From assembly GCF_900168255.1 (NCBI RefSeq), contig NZ_LT799838.1:992001-1056000 (forward strand): a stretch of DNA of 64,000 nt, read 5' to 3'. The stretch comes from Psychrobacter sp. DAB_AL43B (GTDB lineage Bacteria > Pseudomonadota > Gammaproteobacteria > Pseudomonadales > Moraxellaceae). A program made the position numbers and the translations under genes. Under the pieces are notes generated by a model. The model did not search any database. It saw only the letters and a program-made list of their open reading frames with translations, and was not told the DNA's origin. Numbering within the stretch: position 1 is the first letter of the stretch; the number at the start of each line of letters is the position of its first letter. Positions 26,503-36,013 of the stretch are shown piece after piece.

Positions 26503-29500
26503 GGCGTTTGCTCCTGCTGCTCAGCGACGGCCGAATTATCATTAGTAGCAGCAGGAGGCTCCGTTTGTGTACGGCTATCATTATTAGCACTAGCGGACGA
26601 GTTCAAGTCGCTGGCTGATTGCGCGCGGTTTGTACTGCTTTGTTCATTACTGTGTTCATTGCTTTGTTGACGGCCTTGTTGATGGTTTTGAGCGGTCGAA
26701 TTGGCTGCCGAGTTATTGGTGGGAGAGCTGCTAACGACTGTATTGTCATCAGTAATTGGCCTTGCTGTGCGCGTGACACCAAGAGCGATAATCTCATCCG
26801 GTAATTTCATACCGGTAAATGGATTGGTAGAGCGGCCTTGAGTAGCGGTACTGCTACTACCACTGCCACTGATGATTCTAAAGCGTACAGAAACAGTGAT
26901 ACCGTCACCTGACCATGCCATTTCAAAAATATCATTACCAAGTTCAGTACGGCGTGCACTATTGATCAGTTTTTCTACCCCGAAGCTACCTGCCTCTTCA
27001 AAGACCGTAAAGTCTCTGCCATCGTAATCTTTGGCTCTGATGCTCGCCCCAGGCTGGCTACTCGGATTTGGCCATACAAAGGTTGTCCAAGCTTGGGTAC
27101 CCATGCGATAGCGCAGCTGTTGACCATCAACCACAATCGTATATTCGGTCAGACCGCTAACAGGCAATGGCATGATTTGGAATGTAGTTTGATTGGCAGC
27201 GCCGCTAGCGCCGCTAGCGCCAGCGGCACCAGACGCTCCAGCACTATTGCTACCAGTATAGTTAACAAAGTAACGACCGAAGTCAGCGACAAATTTAGGG
27301 CTCAATCCTAAACCTGCACCATTCCAAATCTTACTTGAGATTTGATCACCGCGGCGAATAATAAAAGGTGACAAGGTCTCGTTGACAAATCTTGCCACAT
27401 AGCCGTCTTCGCCAAAAAACTGGCCAATCTCAGCAGGAGTGGCTTCTAAGTTGGCATTGGCAGTAAACGGATATTTATTACCCAAATTATCAAGAAAAGG
27501 CTTATAGACTTGCGCCTTCCAAACTTTATTAATCTCTGCCTTAGTTGGTGTCAGCAGCATATTGAATGAGCGGGTCAGTGGCTCACTTAGTAAAGGGCGA
27601 ACAAGTTGCTTGATTTCAGAGTTGGCTTGGCTCAGTATCTGCTCATCTAATATCTGCAGAGATTTGGTCAATTCTGAGCCTTCAGGGCTGAGGGTCTGCG
27701 AGGCAAACAACAAGGCATCAGGGCCAATGTCATCACTACGCACGATATTATTAAAGCGCGTTCTAATATCTCCTAAGCTTGCCAAGTAATTGTCTAATAG
27801 CGATAGATTCTGATTGTCTTCTCGTGGCGTCACCAAGGCATGTATAGAGGAAAACTCTTGCGCAATCACACCTGAGCGTGCTTGCGCTGTCGGAGCAGTA
27901 TTAGCCGAGGTACTACCGCTGCCGAGCGCCGCTTCTGCTTGCCGCAGCTCAGCGGGGCTTTGACGCAGGATGGTTTGCTTGAACCAATTGACAAATGAGC
28001 GTCGAGATTGGCCGCCATCAGTTGAGGCTTGGTTAGCTGCTTGATTATCCCACTGAGTTTGACGATCTACCGTCTCAAACAAAGTCTTTAGTGGTGACTC
28101 TGTTGTATTAGACAACTGGTTTAATAAGACAGCATGGTCGTCAAATCCTTTACTATCACGAATATACACTTGTGATAAAAAGCGTTTCCATTCGCTGATA
28201 TATTCTTGCTTATAGCGATTGACCAGATATTGTCGTATTTGTTCAGGGCTACCGGTCAAGGTAAGGTCATCTTGGCTATTGGTTGCCAGCACCCAATCAT
28301 CTGCAACTACTTTGGTAGTGGCGGCTTTATCAATCTCATCACTGACGAAAGACTCCCATGCTTGCTTGGTAAAAGTGCCGGAAATAACATAGCTACCGAG
28401 TAGTGCTTCATTGGTCGTGTTTTGAGTCATCTGGGCGACTGTCACTGATGGAAAGCGGGCAGATGAGCGCATTTTAATTTCAGAGTAGACGCGTTCTCGT
28501 GCAGGCTGCCCCTTACTGACTTTTGATAGATTACTGCGAGTTTTATCTATCAGTCCTAAGTCGTTTTGGATAAGTGGAAAAGCAGGATCATCGACGTGAG
28601 CTAGGCTAAAGCTTAAGATACGCTCAGCTTGGCGAATCATCTTATCACGCGGCATATCGGCGCGATTGGCTTCAAGCCAGTTACGCCAAAATCGCGTCAT
28701 TTGATCACTTAAATGACTGTTTTCTAAATGGTCATGGTTGCCAAGCATGAGATAAGCTTTGAGGGCATTATAAGCGTCTTCGACATCGGTTGGATCCGAC
28801 TGAATATAGGCATTATTAGTGGCAGTCTCAGCCGCATCGTCAGAAGCCGACGCCTCTGTGCGCACTTCCAACTGAGCGGCGTTGGTGTTTACCTCGGTCA
28901 AAAATTTTTCTATATTTTGTTTTGTGGGTGCCAAAACAATGATGCCAATACCATTATAGTATTCAGATAAGAGTTTTTCTTTGAGTTTATTGCCTTGATA
29001 GAGACCAAAGCTTAACGATAATGGGCGATTATCTTCATATTCTTCAAGCTGCTCTATCCGACTTTGTAAGATACTCAGCGACTCAAGTTGAGATTGCAGG
29101 TCACCGTTAGTGTTTTTCTGTAGTTCTGCGACTTGTTGTAAGTCAGCCATGACCCGTTCAGTCAGCTGTTTATTATTGGCATATGACCATGTCCACAAAC
29201 CGACAGCCACGCATAAACTAACGACAGCGGCTAAGGTCGCAAGCGCGCGATGACTGCGTTTGTTACGATTTTTGTGCTGCTTAACCAAATGCTTGTCTTT
29301 TAAAATAACTTTTGAAAATAGGTCTTGTAAGAAATAAGGCTTGTCTGTGGCTTCTTGTTGCGCATTAAGTGGTACCGCTGGTGTGTGCAAGTCATAATTT
29401 TGCACCATTTGTAGCGTCATCTGACTGCTTACTTGTCCATCTTGCAAGGCACTAGTAAAGTAAAATCCACGTAGTATGGGCTTAAATTGAAAAGGGTTGT

Positions 29501-30569
29501 CTTCAAACAATGCATGCATAAGTGTCCGTATCATCGGACGTAACGACTGGAATTCCATCGGAAAAGTCATGAGACTCGGAGATACTGTTCGCTGGTGACG
29601 CAAGGAGAGTTTAGTGGTACTCAAGTCTTTTAGACCATTGACCAATATGCCAAAGTGCTCTTCAAATACATCCGTAATATTAATATTGTCGAGGTCTTCA
29701 GGGTAGGGAATAGTCGCGCCCCATACTTGACTGCGATCTTCTTGTTCATAGTCATGAAAGAAATCACGAAAGCCTGAGACCAAATCCATCTTGGTAAAAA
29801 CCACATAAACAGGAGCATAGACTTCTAATTGCTCAGTTAAGTCTTGCACACGACTGCGTAAGTTTTTGGCCAAATCCAAGGCATAGCTTGGATCGTTTTT
29901 GGTGAGCTCGGCGATACTAACAGCAATGATAATGCCATTAATAGGCGCTTTGGGGCGATTCTTTTTGAGGAGGTTTAAAAATGACAACCATTCTGAGCGA
30001 TCGTCTTCATAGGCAGAGTAGCGTCCTGCAGTATCGAGCAAGATGCCTTCGGTTGAAAAGAACCAATCGCAATTACGCGTACCACCTACGCCTTTGACGG
30101 ATAGCTTGTTGGACTGCTCCATAAACGGAAATTTTAGCCCAGAATGGAGCACCGCTGAGCTTTTACCTGCTGCCGGATTGCCAATAACCATATACCAAGG
30201 CAACTCATACAACGCTGCTTTACCGGTTTGATCGCCAAGCTTTGATTTGCGAATGGTTTTAATAGCATCTTGCATTTGCTGACGTAATGCTTGAACTTCT
30301 TGGGCATTTTCATCTTTAGCGATACTGTCGTTATCATGCTCATCGCTACCATCTTCTACTAAGTTTGCTAATTCTACTGAGGCAAGTTTACGTTTTTTCC
30401 AAAAATAATAGCCAATTGAAGCTATTAGCACAAAGGTTATGACAATCCCAAGGATAATAAGAAAGGTTTTAAGGGTCACATAATCATAAAGTAAGACCAG
30501 TGCGACGATAACCCCTAAGCTCAATAACACTCTTGGATTATAAATAAGATGAAAAAACCTTGAAAACAT
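26499..30569 (-). CDS. tssM: T6SS inner-membrane ATP-binding protein TssM (IcmF)
   Basis: TssM spans the inner membrane and links TssL to the outer-membrane lipoprotein TssJ. The 1356-residue protein has two N-terminal helices (LLSLGVIVALVLLYDYV; LIILGIVITFVLIASIG), a Walker A GNPAAGKS (residues 130-137), a DTAGRYS motif and a third helix near residue 440 (LATLAAVVSLCVAVGLWTW). A long periplasmic part and the C-terminal beta domain (MPLPVSGLTEYTIVVDGQQ) follow. A Gly-Ala-Ser repeat (about residue 1110) and a final 85-residue Ser/Asn/Gln/Thr-rich tail are unusual. AGGTAGCAGGC lies before the ATG. tagF follows with overlap. Confidence 0.95.
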   Translation of the reverse strand: MFSRFFHLIYNPRVLLSLGVIVALVLLYDYVTLKTFLIILGIVITFVLIASIGYYFWKKRKLASVELANLVEDGSDEHDNDSIAKDENAQEVQALRQQMQDAIKTIRKSKLGDQTGKAALYELPWYMVIGNPAAGKSSAVLHSGLKFPFMEQSNKLSVKGVGGTRNCDWFFSTEGILLDTAGRYSAYEDDRSEWLSFLNLLKKNRPKAPINGIIIAVSIAELTKNDPSYALDLAKNLRSRVQDLTEQLEVYAPVYVVFTKMDLVSGFRDFFHDYEQEDRSQVWGATIPYPEDLDNINITDVFEEHFGILVNGLKDLSTTKLSLRHQRTVSPSLMTFPMEFQSLRPMIRTLMHALFEDNPFQFKPILRGFYFTSALQDGQVSSQMTLQMVQNYDLHTPAVPLNAQQEATDKPYFLQDLFSKVILKDKHLVKQHKNRNKRSHRALATLAAVVSLCVAVGLWTWSYANNKQLTERVMADLQQVAELQKNTNGDLQSQLESLSILQSRIEQLEEYEDNRPLSLSFGLYQGNKLKEKLLSEYYNGIGIIVLAPTKQNIEKFLTEVNTNAAQLEVRTEASASDDAAETATNNAYIQSDPTDVEDAYNALKAYLMLGNHDHLENSHLSDQMTRFWRNWLEANRADMPRDKMIRQAERILSFSLAHVDDPAFPLIQNDLGLIDKTRSNLSKVSKGQPARERVYSEIKMRSSARFPSVTVAQMTQNTTNEALLGSYVISGTFTKQAWESFVSDEIDKAATTKVVADDWVLATNSQDDLTLTGSPEQIRQYLVNRYKQEYISEWKRFLSQVYIRDSKGFDDHAVLLNQLSNTTESPLKTLFETVDRQTQWDNQAANQASTDGGQSRRSFVNWFKQTILRQSPAELRQAEAALGSGSTSANTAPTAQARSGVIAQEFSSIHALVTPREDNQNLSLLDNYLASLGDIRTRFNNIVRSDDIGPDALLFASQTLSPEGSELTKSLQILDEQILSQANSEIKQLVRPLLSEPLTRSFNMLLTPTKAEINKVWKAQVYKPFLDNLGNKYPFTANANLEATPAEIGQFFGEDGYVARFVNETLSPFIIRRGDQISSKIWNGAGLGLSPKFVADFGRYFVNYTGSNSAGASGAAGASGASGAANQTTFQIMPLPVSGLTEYTIVVDGQQLRYRMGTQAWTTFVWPNPSSQPGASIRAKDYDGRDFTVFEEAGSFGVEKLINSARRTELGNDIFEMAWSGDGITVSVRFRIISGSGSSSTATQGRSTNPFTGMKLPDEIIALGVTRTARPITDDNTVVSSSPTNNSAANSTAQNHQQGRQQSNEHSNEQSSTNRAQSASDLNSSASANNDSRTQTEPPAATNDNSAVAEQQEQTP

Positions 30570-30671
30570 GCCTGCTACCTAATGTAATCGTAAAATAATA
30601 GAGAATTATTGGGGTGTCAAAACAGCAAGTAAGATGCTTATTGGCGGAGCTAAAGCCGAACTTAACGATGG

Positions 30672-32381
30672 TTAAGGAGCGTTAGCCAAGTCTGTCAGCC
30701 ATAGAATACAATCGTGCTTATGTTTGGTTACTAAAAATACTTCTTCTAACTCTTGTTTGCTATTGTTAGCTTTGTCGATAAGTAATGTTAGGCTTATAAA
30801 TAGCGTCAACCATGAGTTATTTGGCATATAATGCCCTAAATAATAGTCATTTACCAGTAGGTCTTTCTTTATAAATGAATCGATAAATGTTATAAACTTA
30901 GACATATCGTAAGGTTGTGATAGCGGATTAATGTCTGACAAAGCAGCGATAGTGCTATCAGGTAGAATTGCTTCTATGCTTGGTTTAGCGTTGGCAGGTT
31001 CAATCTGCTGTTTTGTTGGTATTTTTATTTTGCGCTCATCTTTGGATGTTGGAGTTGATGAGCCATTCAGCAATAGGTGCTGTATCGTTTTTAGATGGTT
31101 TGCGTAATGCTGGCGGGTGCTTGACTGAGTAGGGGTAGAGAGGTTATTGGTAGCAGCATCAATTTGATGGGGATAGTCATTAGTAATCTTAGTCAATAAA
31201 AAGCTGGTATCGTTATCCAATTTAAGCAGCTCTTGGGCAGCTTTATTAGAAAAAAGCAGCAAGGTGCCAGCTTCAGTGGGTACAGTACTGTCAGCAATAT
31301 TTGTATATAAAGATGACTCCAACCATGCCTCATTAATTTGAGAGTCTATAGCAATGAGTAGACAAGCTTGAGGGTCAGTCGCATTGGCTATCGTAATAAG
31401 ATACTCGTTTATAAATTCTATAGGCTGATAGGATTCATCATCAGCAATGATAAGAGTAATAGTAAATACTGACTCAGTAATGCCATAGCCTGCTAATTGT
31501 TGCTTGAGGAATTTTATTAGAAAGTCAGAGTCAGCGAGGCTTGGAACACACAAATAAATAGGCAGCTTTGACAGCGTGTGGGCGGGCAGGTCAGCAGCAT
31601 GAGACTCTTTAGCATCACCATCACTATCATTAATGCCTGCGATATAATGCGCTTGCCAATCAGGATGAATATGGATCGCTGAATTCGGTTCATCATTCTG
31701 TTGTTCAATACGCTCAAAATGTTGGGCGAGTATCAATAAAAAACTGTCACTCAATAACAGCTGCTCATCAATCAATGCGCACAAACGCAGGGTCAAATCA
31801 TCTGCAGATTGTGTTTGCTCTTGCGCATATTCTGTGACGCTTAAATCAGTAAAATCATCTGCCTCACTATCATCATCATAAACATCATCATAACTATCAT
31901 AAACATCACCATAACTATCAAAATCACTATTATCTTCGTGATGATACAAGGGTGTTTGCGCGGTAATAACTCTATCAATAGGTTTGATTAATAAAGGTAA
32001 ACCATCGAAATCTGATAGTGATTCACTTAAATGAGTCAGATCGTCATGGTTGTCTATGATCTCAGACCAGCTATTTCCTTCCGGCAAACTCATACTACTA
32101 TTGATAAACAATTGATAGCTATCAGGCAGAATAATATCAATTTCTTTGGTTGTATCGAGCGGATTTTTTGTTTCTTTGCTCTCTAGTTTTTTTCCATACC
32201 ATCTTATCATTAATATTAAACCAAACAAAAATAACGGAATAATGATAAACCAAATTAAGAGCTGATAAGAGGTAAGTTGTAGTGTATTGTCTCTAAAGTA
32301 CATCCAAACGAGAAGTAGATAAACAACAAAAATAACCGTAAAACTATACATAATATAGCTTATTATTTTTTTTGAATGCAT
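30672..32381 (-). CDS. Unknown T6SS-cluster inner-membrane protein
   Basis: A 569-residue protein with two hydrophobic helices at the N-terminus (IISYIMYSFTVIFVVYLLLV and LLIWFIIIPLFLFGLILMI) and a large soluble remainder. An Asp/Tyr/Ser tract at about residues 150-180 (FDSYGDVYDSYDDVYDDD) is encoded by an imperfect DNA repeat near 31865-31925. The central part is alpha/beta with strands such as LPIYLCVPS and ACLLIAIDS. It lies 102 bases upstream of tssM on the same strand and is divergent from tagX. I do not recognise a family. Topology suggests a cytoplasmic domain anchored near TssM, perhaps a cluster-specific assembly factor. Confidence 0.7.
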   Translation of the reverse strand: MHSKKIISYIMYSFTVIFVVYLLLVWMYFRDNTLQLTSYQLLIWFIIIPLFLFGLILMIRWYGKKLESKETKNPLDTTKEIDIILPDSYQLFINSSMSLPEGNSWSEIIDNHDDLTHLSESLSDFDGLPLLIKPIDRVITAQTPLYHHEDNSDFDSYGDVYDSYDDVYDDDSEADDFTDLSVTEYAQEQTQSADDLTLRLCALIDEQLLLSDSFLLILAQHFERIEQQNDEPNSAIHIHPDWQAHYIAGINDSDGDAKESHAADLPAHTLSKLPIYLCVPSLADSDFLIKFLKQQLAGYGITESVFTITLIIADDESYQPIEFINEYLITIANATDPQACLLIAIDSQINEAWLESSLYTNIADSTVPTEAGTLLLFSNKAAQELLKLDNDTSFLLTKITNDYPHQIDAATNNLSTPTQSSTRQHYANHLKTIQHLLLNGSSTPTSKDERKIKIPTKQQIEPANAKPSIEAILPDSTIAALSDINPLSQPYDMSKFITFIDSFIKKDLLVNDYYLGHYMPNNSWLTLFISLTLLIDKANNSKQELEEVFLVTKHKHDCILWLTDLANAP

Positions 32382-32698
32382 TAACTATACCTCTATCCGA
32401 ACAAATTCTTGAGAGGCAGTTTATGGTATTTTACTGATGATGGCTACTATATTTATTTACTTTAGTTTGTTTTATTGTTTCCTGTTTTTTCTTTGAGTCT
32501 ATTTTTTATTCTCCCGCTTACCGCTACTAAATAAATAAAGGATATAATTAAGTTTGGTTTTTATTGGTAATAACTGCCAGTTTATCTATATAATAGCTGG
32601 CATATTTGATGCAAGCAGCTTGTAAATAGATTGTTTTAAACAGATTTCTGCGCTCCTTGCTTGTCCTACAAGTTTTATAAGATGATTTATTTGAGCTT
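32382..32698. promoter_or_regulatory. Divergent T6SS promoter region
   Basis: The 317 AT-rich bases separate the minus-strand tssM-side genes from the plus-strand tagX-tssL genes, so promoters for both must lie here. No clear operator palindrome or ORF was found; individual -35 and -10 boxes are not assigned. Confidence 0.5.
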
Positions 32699-33709
32699 AT
32701 GATTTATCTGATAATCACGACATTTACGCTTGTTTCTATTGTAGTGATAGTCATGCTTTTTGATCGTCAGCTGTATGGTCATTTTTACCGTCAGGCTGAC
32801 GTTACTTTTCAGCATTTATTGGTGTTGAAGAGCAAACGTCCTCTGATAAAACCTAAAGTTAAGCTCAAAATATCAGGTATTAGAATTGCTATTATCCCTG
32901 CTTTGTCCGTATTAATAATCATGACGACGACAGCGCTCTGCTATTTCTTAATGACTCATGATTCTCTTGAAGTCTATCGCACTCAAGATGATTCACCAAA
33001 TACGGCCAACGTCCAAATCAATCAATTGTTAATAGGGGAGCAATTGCGGCCACCGCCATCGCCGTCAGCAGAGTTGTTTGCCGAGCTTGAAGCAGAGGTT
33101 GCCAGTTATCAAGCCACCCAAATTGAAGAAGGATATTGGCCTGAGGCGGCGGCAGACGCGCCATTAGCAGCCACACCGCTTATATTACCCGAACCAAATA
33201 TTTCTGATTTACAAGTTCAAGATCACACGACTGGCTATTCAGGCGATATATTGGCATCACATATTACAAATGGTCATATCAATATCAAAAATGCTGACCG
33301 TAATTGGAATAAGATGAATTCTGAGTTTGTTCAACGACTACTGGCTATATACAAGGTTATGAGCGACCAATATGGCTATGAAATGGTGCTTTTGGAAGGT
33401 TATCGCAGCCCTGGGCGACAAGCGAAATTGCTGAAACAGGGTACGCATGTCACAAAGGCAGGTTCTTATAAAAGCTACCATCAGTTTGGTCTGGCAGGTG
33501 ACAGTGCTTTTATTAGAAACGGTAAGATTGTCATTACTGAAAAGGATCCATGGGCGATGCAAGGTTATAAGTTATATGGCCAAGTAGCAAAATCTGCGGG
33601 TCTAGTATGGGGTGGTGACTGGCGTATGATGGATTTAGGGCATGTTGAGCTACGTAAAAAAGGAGTGTTGGGCCGTCCACAAATGGCTGAGATTTTAACC
33701 AGCCAATAG
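32699..33709 (+). CDS. tagX: T6SS-associated peptidoglycan L,D-endopeptidase TagX-like
   Basis: A 336-residue protein with two N-terminal helices (MIYLIITTFTLVSIVVIVML and IAIIPALSVLIIMTTTALCY) and a periplasmic M15/VanY-type peptidase domain. The zinc-site motifs are SYHQFGLAGD (His and Asp in HxxGxxxD) and DLGHVEL (late His), with LEGYRSPGRQAKLL preceding. In Acinetobacter TagX is an L,D-endopeptidase required for T6SS assembly, presumably opening the cell wall for the apparatus. The same gene type beside tssK and tssL here supports that role. The stop overlaps a GTG that could start the next frame. Confidence 0.85.
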   Translation: MIYLIITTFTLVSIVVIVMLFDRQLYGHFYRQADVTFQHLLVLKSKRPLIKPKVKLKISGIRIAIIPALSVLIIMTTTALCYFLMTHDSLEVYRTQDDSPNTANVQINQLLIGEQLRPPPSPSAELFAELEAEVASYQATQIEEGYWPEAAADAPLAATPLILPEPNISDLQVQDHTTGYSGDILASHITNGHINIKNADRNWNKMNSEFVQRLLAIYKVMSDQYGYEMVLLEGYRSPGRQAKLLKQGTHVTKAGSYKSYHQFGLAGDSAFIRNGKIVITEKDPWAMQGYKLYGQVAKSAGLVWGGDWRMMDLGHVELRKKGVLGRPQMAEILTSQ

Positions 33710-33738
33710 TGTCTATTAATGATTGCAATAAAAAAATT

Positions 33739-34473
33739 ATGGATAATTATATGGTAGTAATTTTAGTAAGAGCAATGGTCTGTGGTGTTTGTAGTATCGC
33801 GCTGTTTGGTTGTAGCAGCGATAGATTGAGCCGATCGAACCAACAAACAACTCCTAATAAGTTGACCTCATTGGTGGATAATTATTCCCATGGGCAGGCT
33901 CATGACGTTAGCAGCGGTCATGAAGCAAGTGTCAATATCAAGGCTAATGCTAATGCTAATGCCAACGAAGATCTGGAAAAATTAAAAGCGCAATTTGCGC
34001 AGCAGCAACAGCAGCTTGAGATAATGAATAATGAACAGCAAGCACTACAAGCGCAATTAAAGCGTCAAAACCTTACTTTGCAAATACTGCCTAGCATCAA
34101 TGCAAACGCCGGTCGTTATCAGCAAGGTACGGCCAGCATCGCTCACATCGCTTTTTTGGAAGATGAGAGTCAATTTGTTGAGCTTACGGAGCTGGCTGTT
34201 AAAGAAATAAGCATCATTCCCAGCCGTCAAACGACGCTGAAGCTGAATATCCCGCAAGATGCTCGTTTTATTGCCATCAAAGTTGGGCTGCGATACACCA
34301 AAAAACGCTCTCAGCTGCTGATTCCTATTAGCAGTATTGATTTTGAGAAACCGCTAACCTTGAATGTTGGCGCGTGTGATGTGAATATCAAAGAAGGTAT
34401 CACGCCAGAGTTAGCACCTGTTTTTGCTACCAAACTTAAATATTATCAGCAACCATTGGTTGCTTGCTCGTAG
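33739..34473 (+). CDS. TssJ-like T6SS lipoprotein with coiled coil
   Basis: A lipoprotein (signal VVILVRAMVCGVCSIALFGCS, lipobox LFGC). A Gln-rich coiled coil (LEKLKAQFAQQQQQLEIMN) is followed by a beta domain with ELAVKEISIIPSRQTTLKLN and DARFIAIKVGLRY. That last pattern (Pro-Ser-Arg..Thr..Leu then ..ARF.. ..V..Gly..Arg) matches the core of TssJ, the outer-membrane lipoprotein that binds TssM. Position directly before tssK and tssL is also that of tssJ in many clusters. The coiled coil is not part of ordinary TssJ. Start uncertain: GTG at 33709, ATG at 33739 or ATG at 33751 all lack a strong ribosome-binding site. Confidence 0.65.
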   Translation: MDNYMVVILVRAMVCGVCSIALFGCSSDRLSRSNQQTTPNKLTSLVDNYSHGQAHDVSSGHEASVNIKANANANANEDLEKLKAQFAQQQQQLEIMNNEQQALQAQLKRQNLTLQILPSINANAGRYQQGTASIAHIAFLEDESQFVELTELAVKEISIIPSRQTTLKLNIPQDARFIAIKVGLRYTKKRSQLLIPISSIDFEKPLTLNVGACDVNIKEGITPELAPVFATKLKYYQQPLVACS

Positions 34474-34482
34474 GAGACAGTC

Positions 34483-35829
34483 TTGAGTAAACACAGCGTA
34501 TTATGGGGCGAAGGTCTATTTTTAAGACCTCAGCATTTTCAGATTCAAGACAGCTATCACAACTCGCAACGCGCCTTAAGTATGATGCTTACGCATCCTT
34601 ACGCTTACGGTATCTCTGATATTCAAATTGATAGGCAACTTCTGGAAAGTAGTCTATTAAGCTTTGAGAGTATTTATGCTGTATTACCCGATGGCACGAT
34701 ATACCATGCACCGCGTACAGATGCGCTGCCAAAATCCATCGCGCTCGATAGTCAAGAGCATAGTGATGATATTTACGTATTTTTAAGCTTAGAGATTATT
34801 CGTCATAGCGGTAGTAATATACAGACAGAACATAGTGATAATCCTGCGCGTTATGTAAGAGACAGTATCGATGCGCAAGACCTATATAGTCAAGCTGCCG
34901 ACGCGGTCATCGATGTGCTAAGGCTATCACCGAGTGTGCAATTAAGTCATTCATCGCAAGCGCCGAGTCAAGATACTGTCTCATTATTAGTGGCAAAGCT
35001 GACTCGTACCACTCAAGGTGTTTATCAAGTAGATGATGAGTATATGGTGCCTAGCATTCATATTATGAGTAATCCTGCGCTGTTAAATCAGGTCTATCGC
35101 TTGATGACGATGATTAATACTAAGTCCAGCTCGTTATATGATCACCATCGCCAATCCAATAATGATTTATTAGAATTCCGCTCATCTGATATTGCTTCGT
35201 TTTGGCTATTACATACGCTTAATACTGCTTACTCACAGTTGAGTCACTTATACAATAATGCAAAACTGCACCCAGAGCGCCTTTATGAGGCCCTATTAAA
35301 TGTCGCCAGTCAGTTGGCTACTTTTAGCTCGTTATACAAGGTAGGCGATTTACCGCAATACCATCATAATCAGGTGAATGATTCATTTACCAGTATTATT
35401 AGTATCATTCGTGAGCTCCTCAATACCGTTATTGCCAGTAACTTTATCTCTATCCCATTGCGGCAAATCAAACCCTCTTATTATATGGGTGATCTTAGCA
35501 GTGATAAAATCACTCGTAGCTCGCAGTTGTATCTGTCTGTGAGCTCGTCGCTACCGATGCATGAGTTGGTGAATTTGGTACCAAGACGCTTCAAGGTTGC
35601 AACCCCAGATGCCGTTGAGAAGCGAGTATTGTCAGCGCTACCAGGCTCACCGATTGCGCACATTGCTCAAGTGCCAAGTGCTATTCCCGTTAGACCTGGA
35701 TTTGGTTATTTCACCATCGAACCAATAGGTGATTTATATGATGAGATGATTAGGTCTGAATCTATTTGTATCTATGTACCGAACGGTTTTGATGATTTAA
35801 AAATTGAGCTGATGGCTATCGTGCAATAG
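34483..35829 (+). CDS. tssK: T6SS baseplate protein TssK
   Basis: TssK connects the T6SS baseplate to the TssL/TssM membrane complex. The N-terminus SKHSVLWGEGLFLRPQHFQ is the family hallmark, and the protein has the usual length of about 448 residues. The C-terminal part shows LVPRRFKVATPDAVEKRVLSA and PGFGYFTIE. The start is a TTG at 34483, decided by AGGAG at 34472-34476 with six bases spacing. The gene begins ten bases after the TssJ-like gene. Confidence 0.95.
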   Translation: MSKHSVLWGEGLFLRPQHFQIQDSYHNSQRALSMMLTHPYAYGISDIQIDRQLLESSLLSFESIYAVLPDGTIYHAPRTDALPKSIALDSQEHSDDIYVFLSLEIIRHSGSNIQTEHSDNPARYVRDSIDAQDLYSQAADAVIDVLRLSPSVQLSHSSQAPSQDTVSLLVAKLTRTTQGVYQVDDEYMVPSIHIMSNPALLNQVYRLMTMINTKSSSLYDHHRQSNNDLLEFRSSDIASFWLLHTLNTAYSQLSHLYNNAKLHPERLYEALLNVASQLATFSSLYKVGDLPQYHHNQVNDSFTSIISIIRELLNTVIASNFISIPLRQIKPSYYMGDLSSDKITRSSQLYLSVSSSLPMHELVNLVPRRFKVATPDAVEKRVLSALPGSPIAHIAQVPSAIPVRPGFGYFTIEPIGDLYDEMIRSESICIYVPNGFDDLKIELMAIVQ

Positions 35830-36013
35830 TTTTTTAAGTGTTTCTTTAATGGTTTTTCGCTGTATATTGCTTGATATAGTTCGTTCAGAATAAAAGAGAC
35901 ACATTTGTGGCAACGTGCTACTGCTATCAATTTTTATAACTATTTCTCTTTCTATTATCATCTCACCATTTTGTTAGATAGTATATTTAAGACAATAAAT
36001 ATTAGGAATAATC

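Noticed and set aside
31865..31925. Repeat tract as a CRISPR or regulatory array
   Set aside because: It lies in frame inside a long coding sequence and encodes an Asp/Tyr tract.
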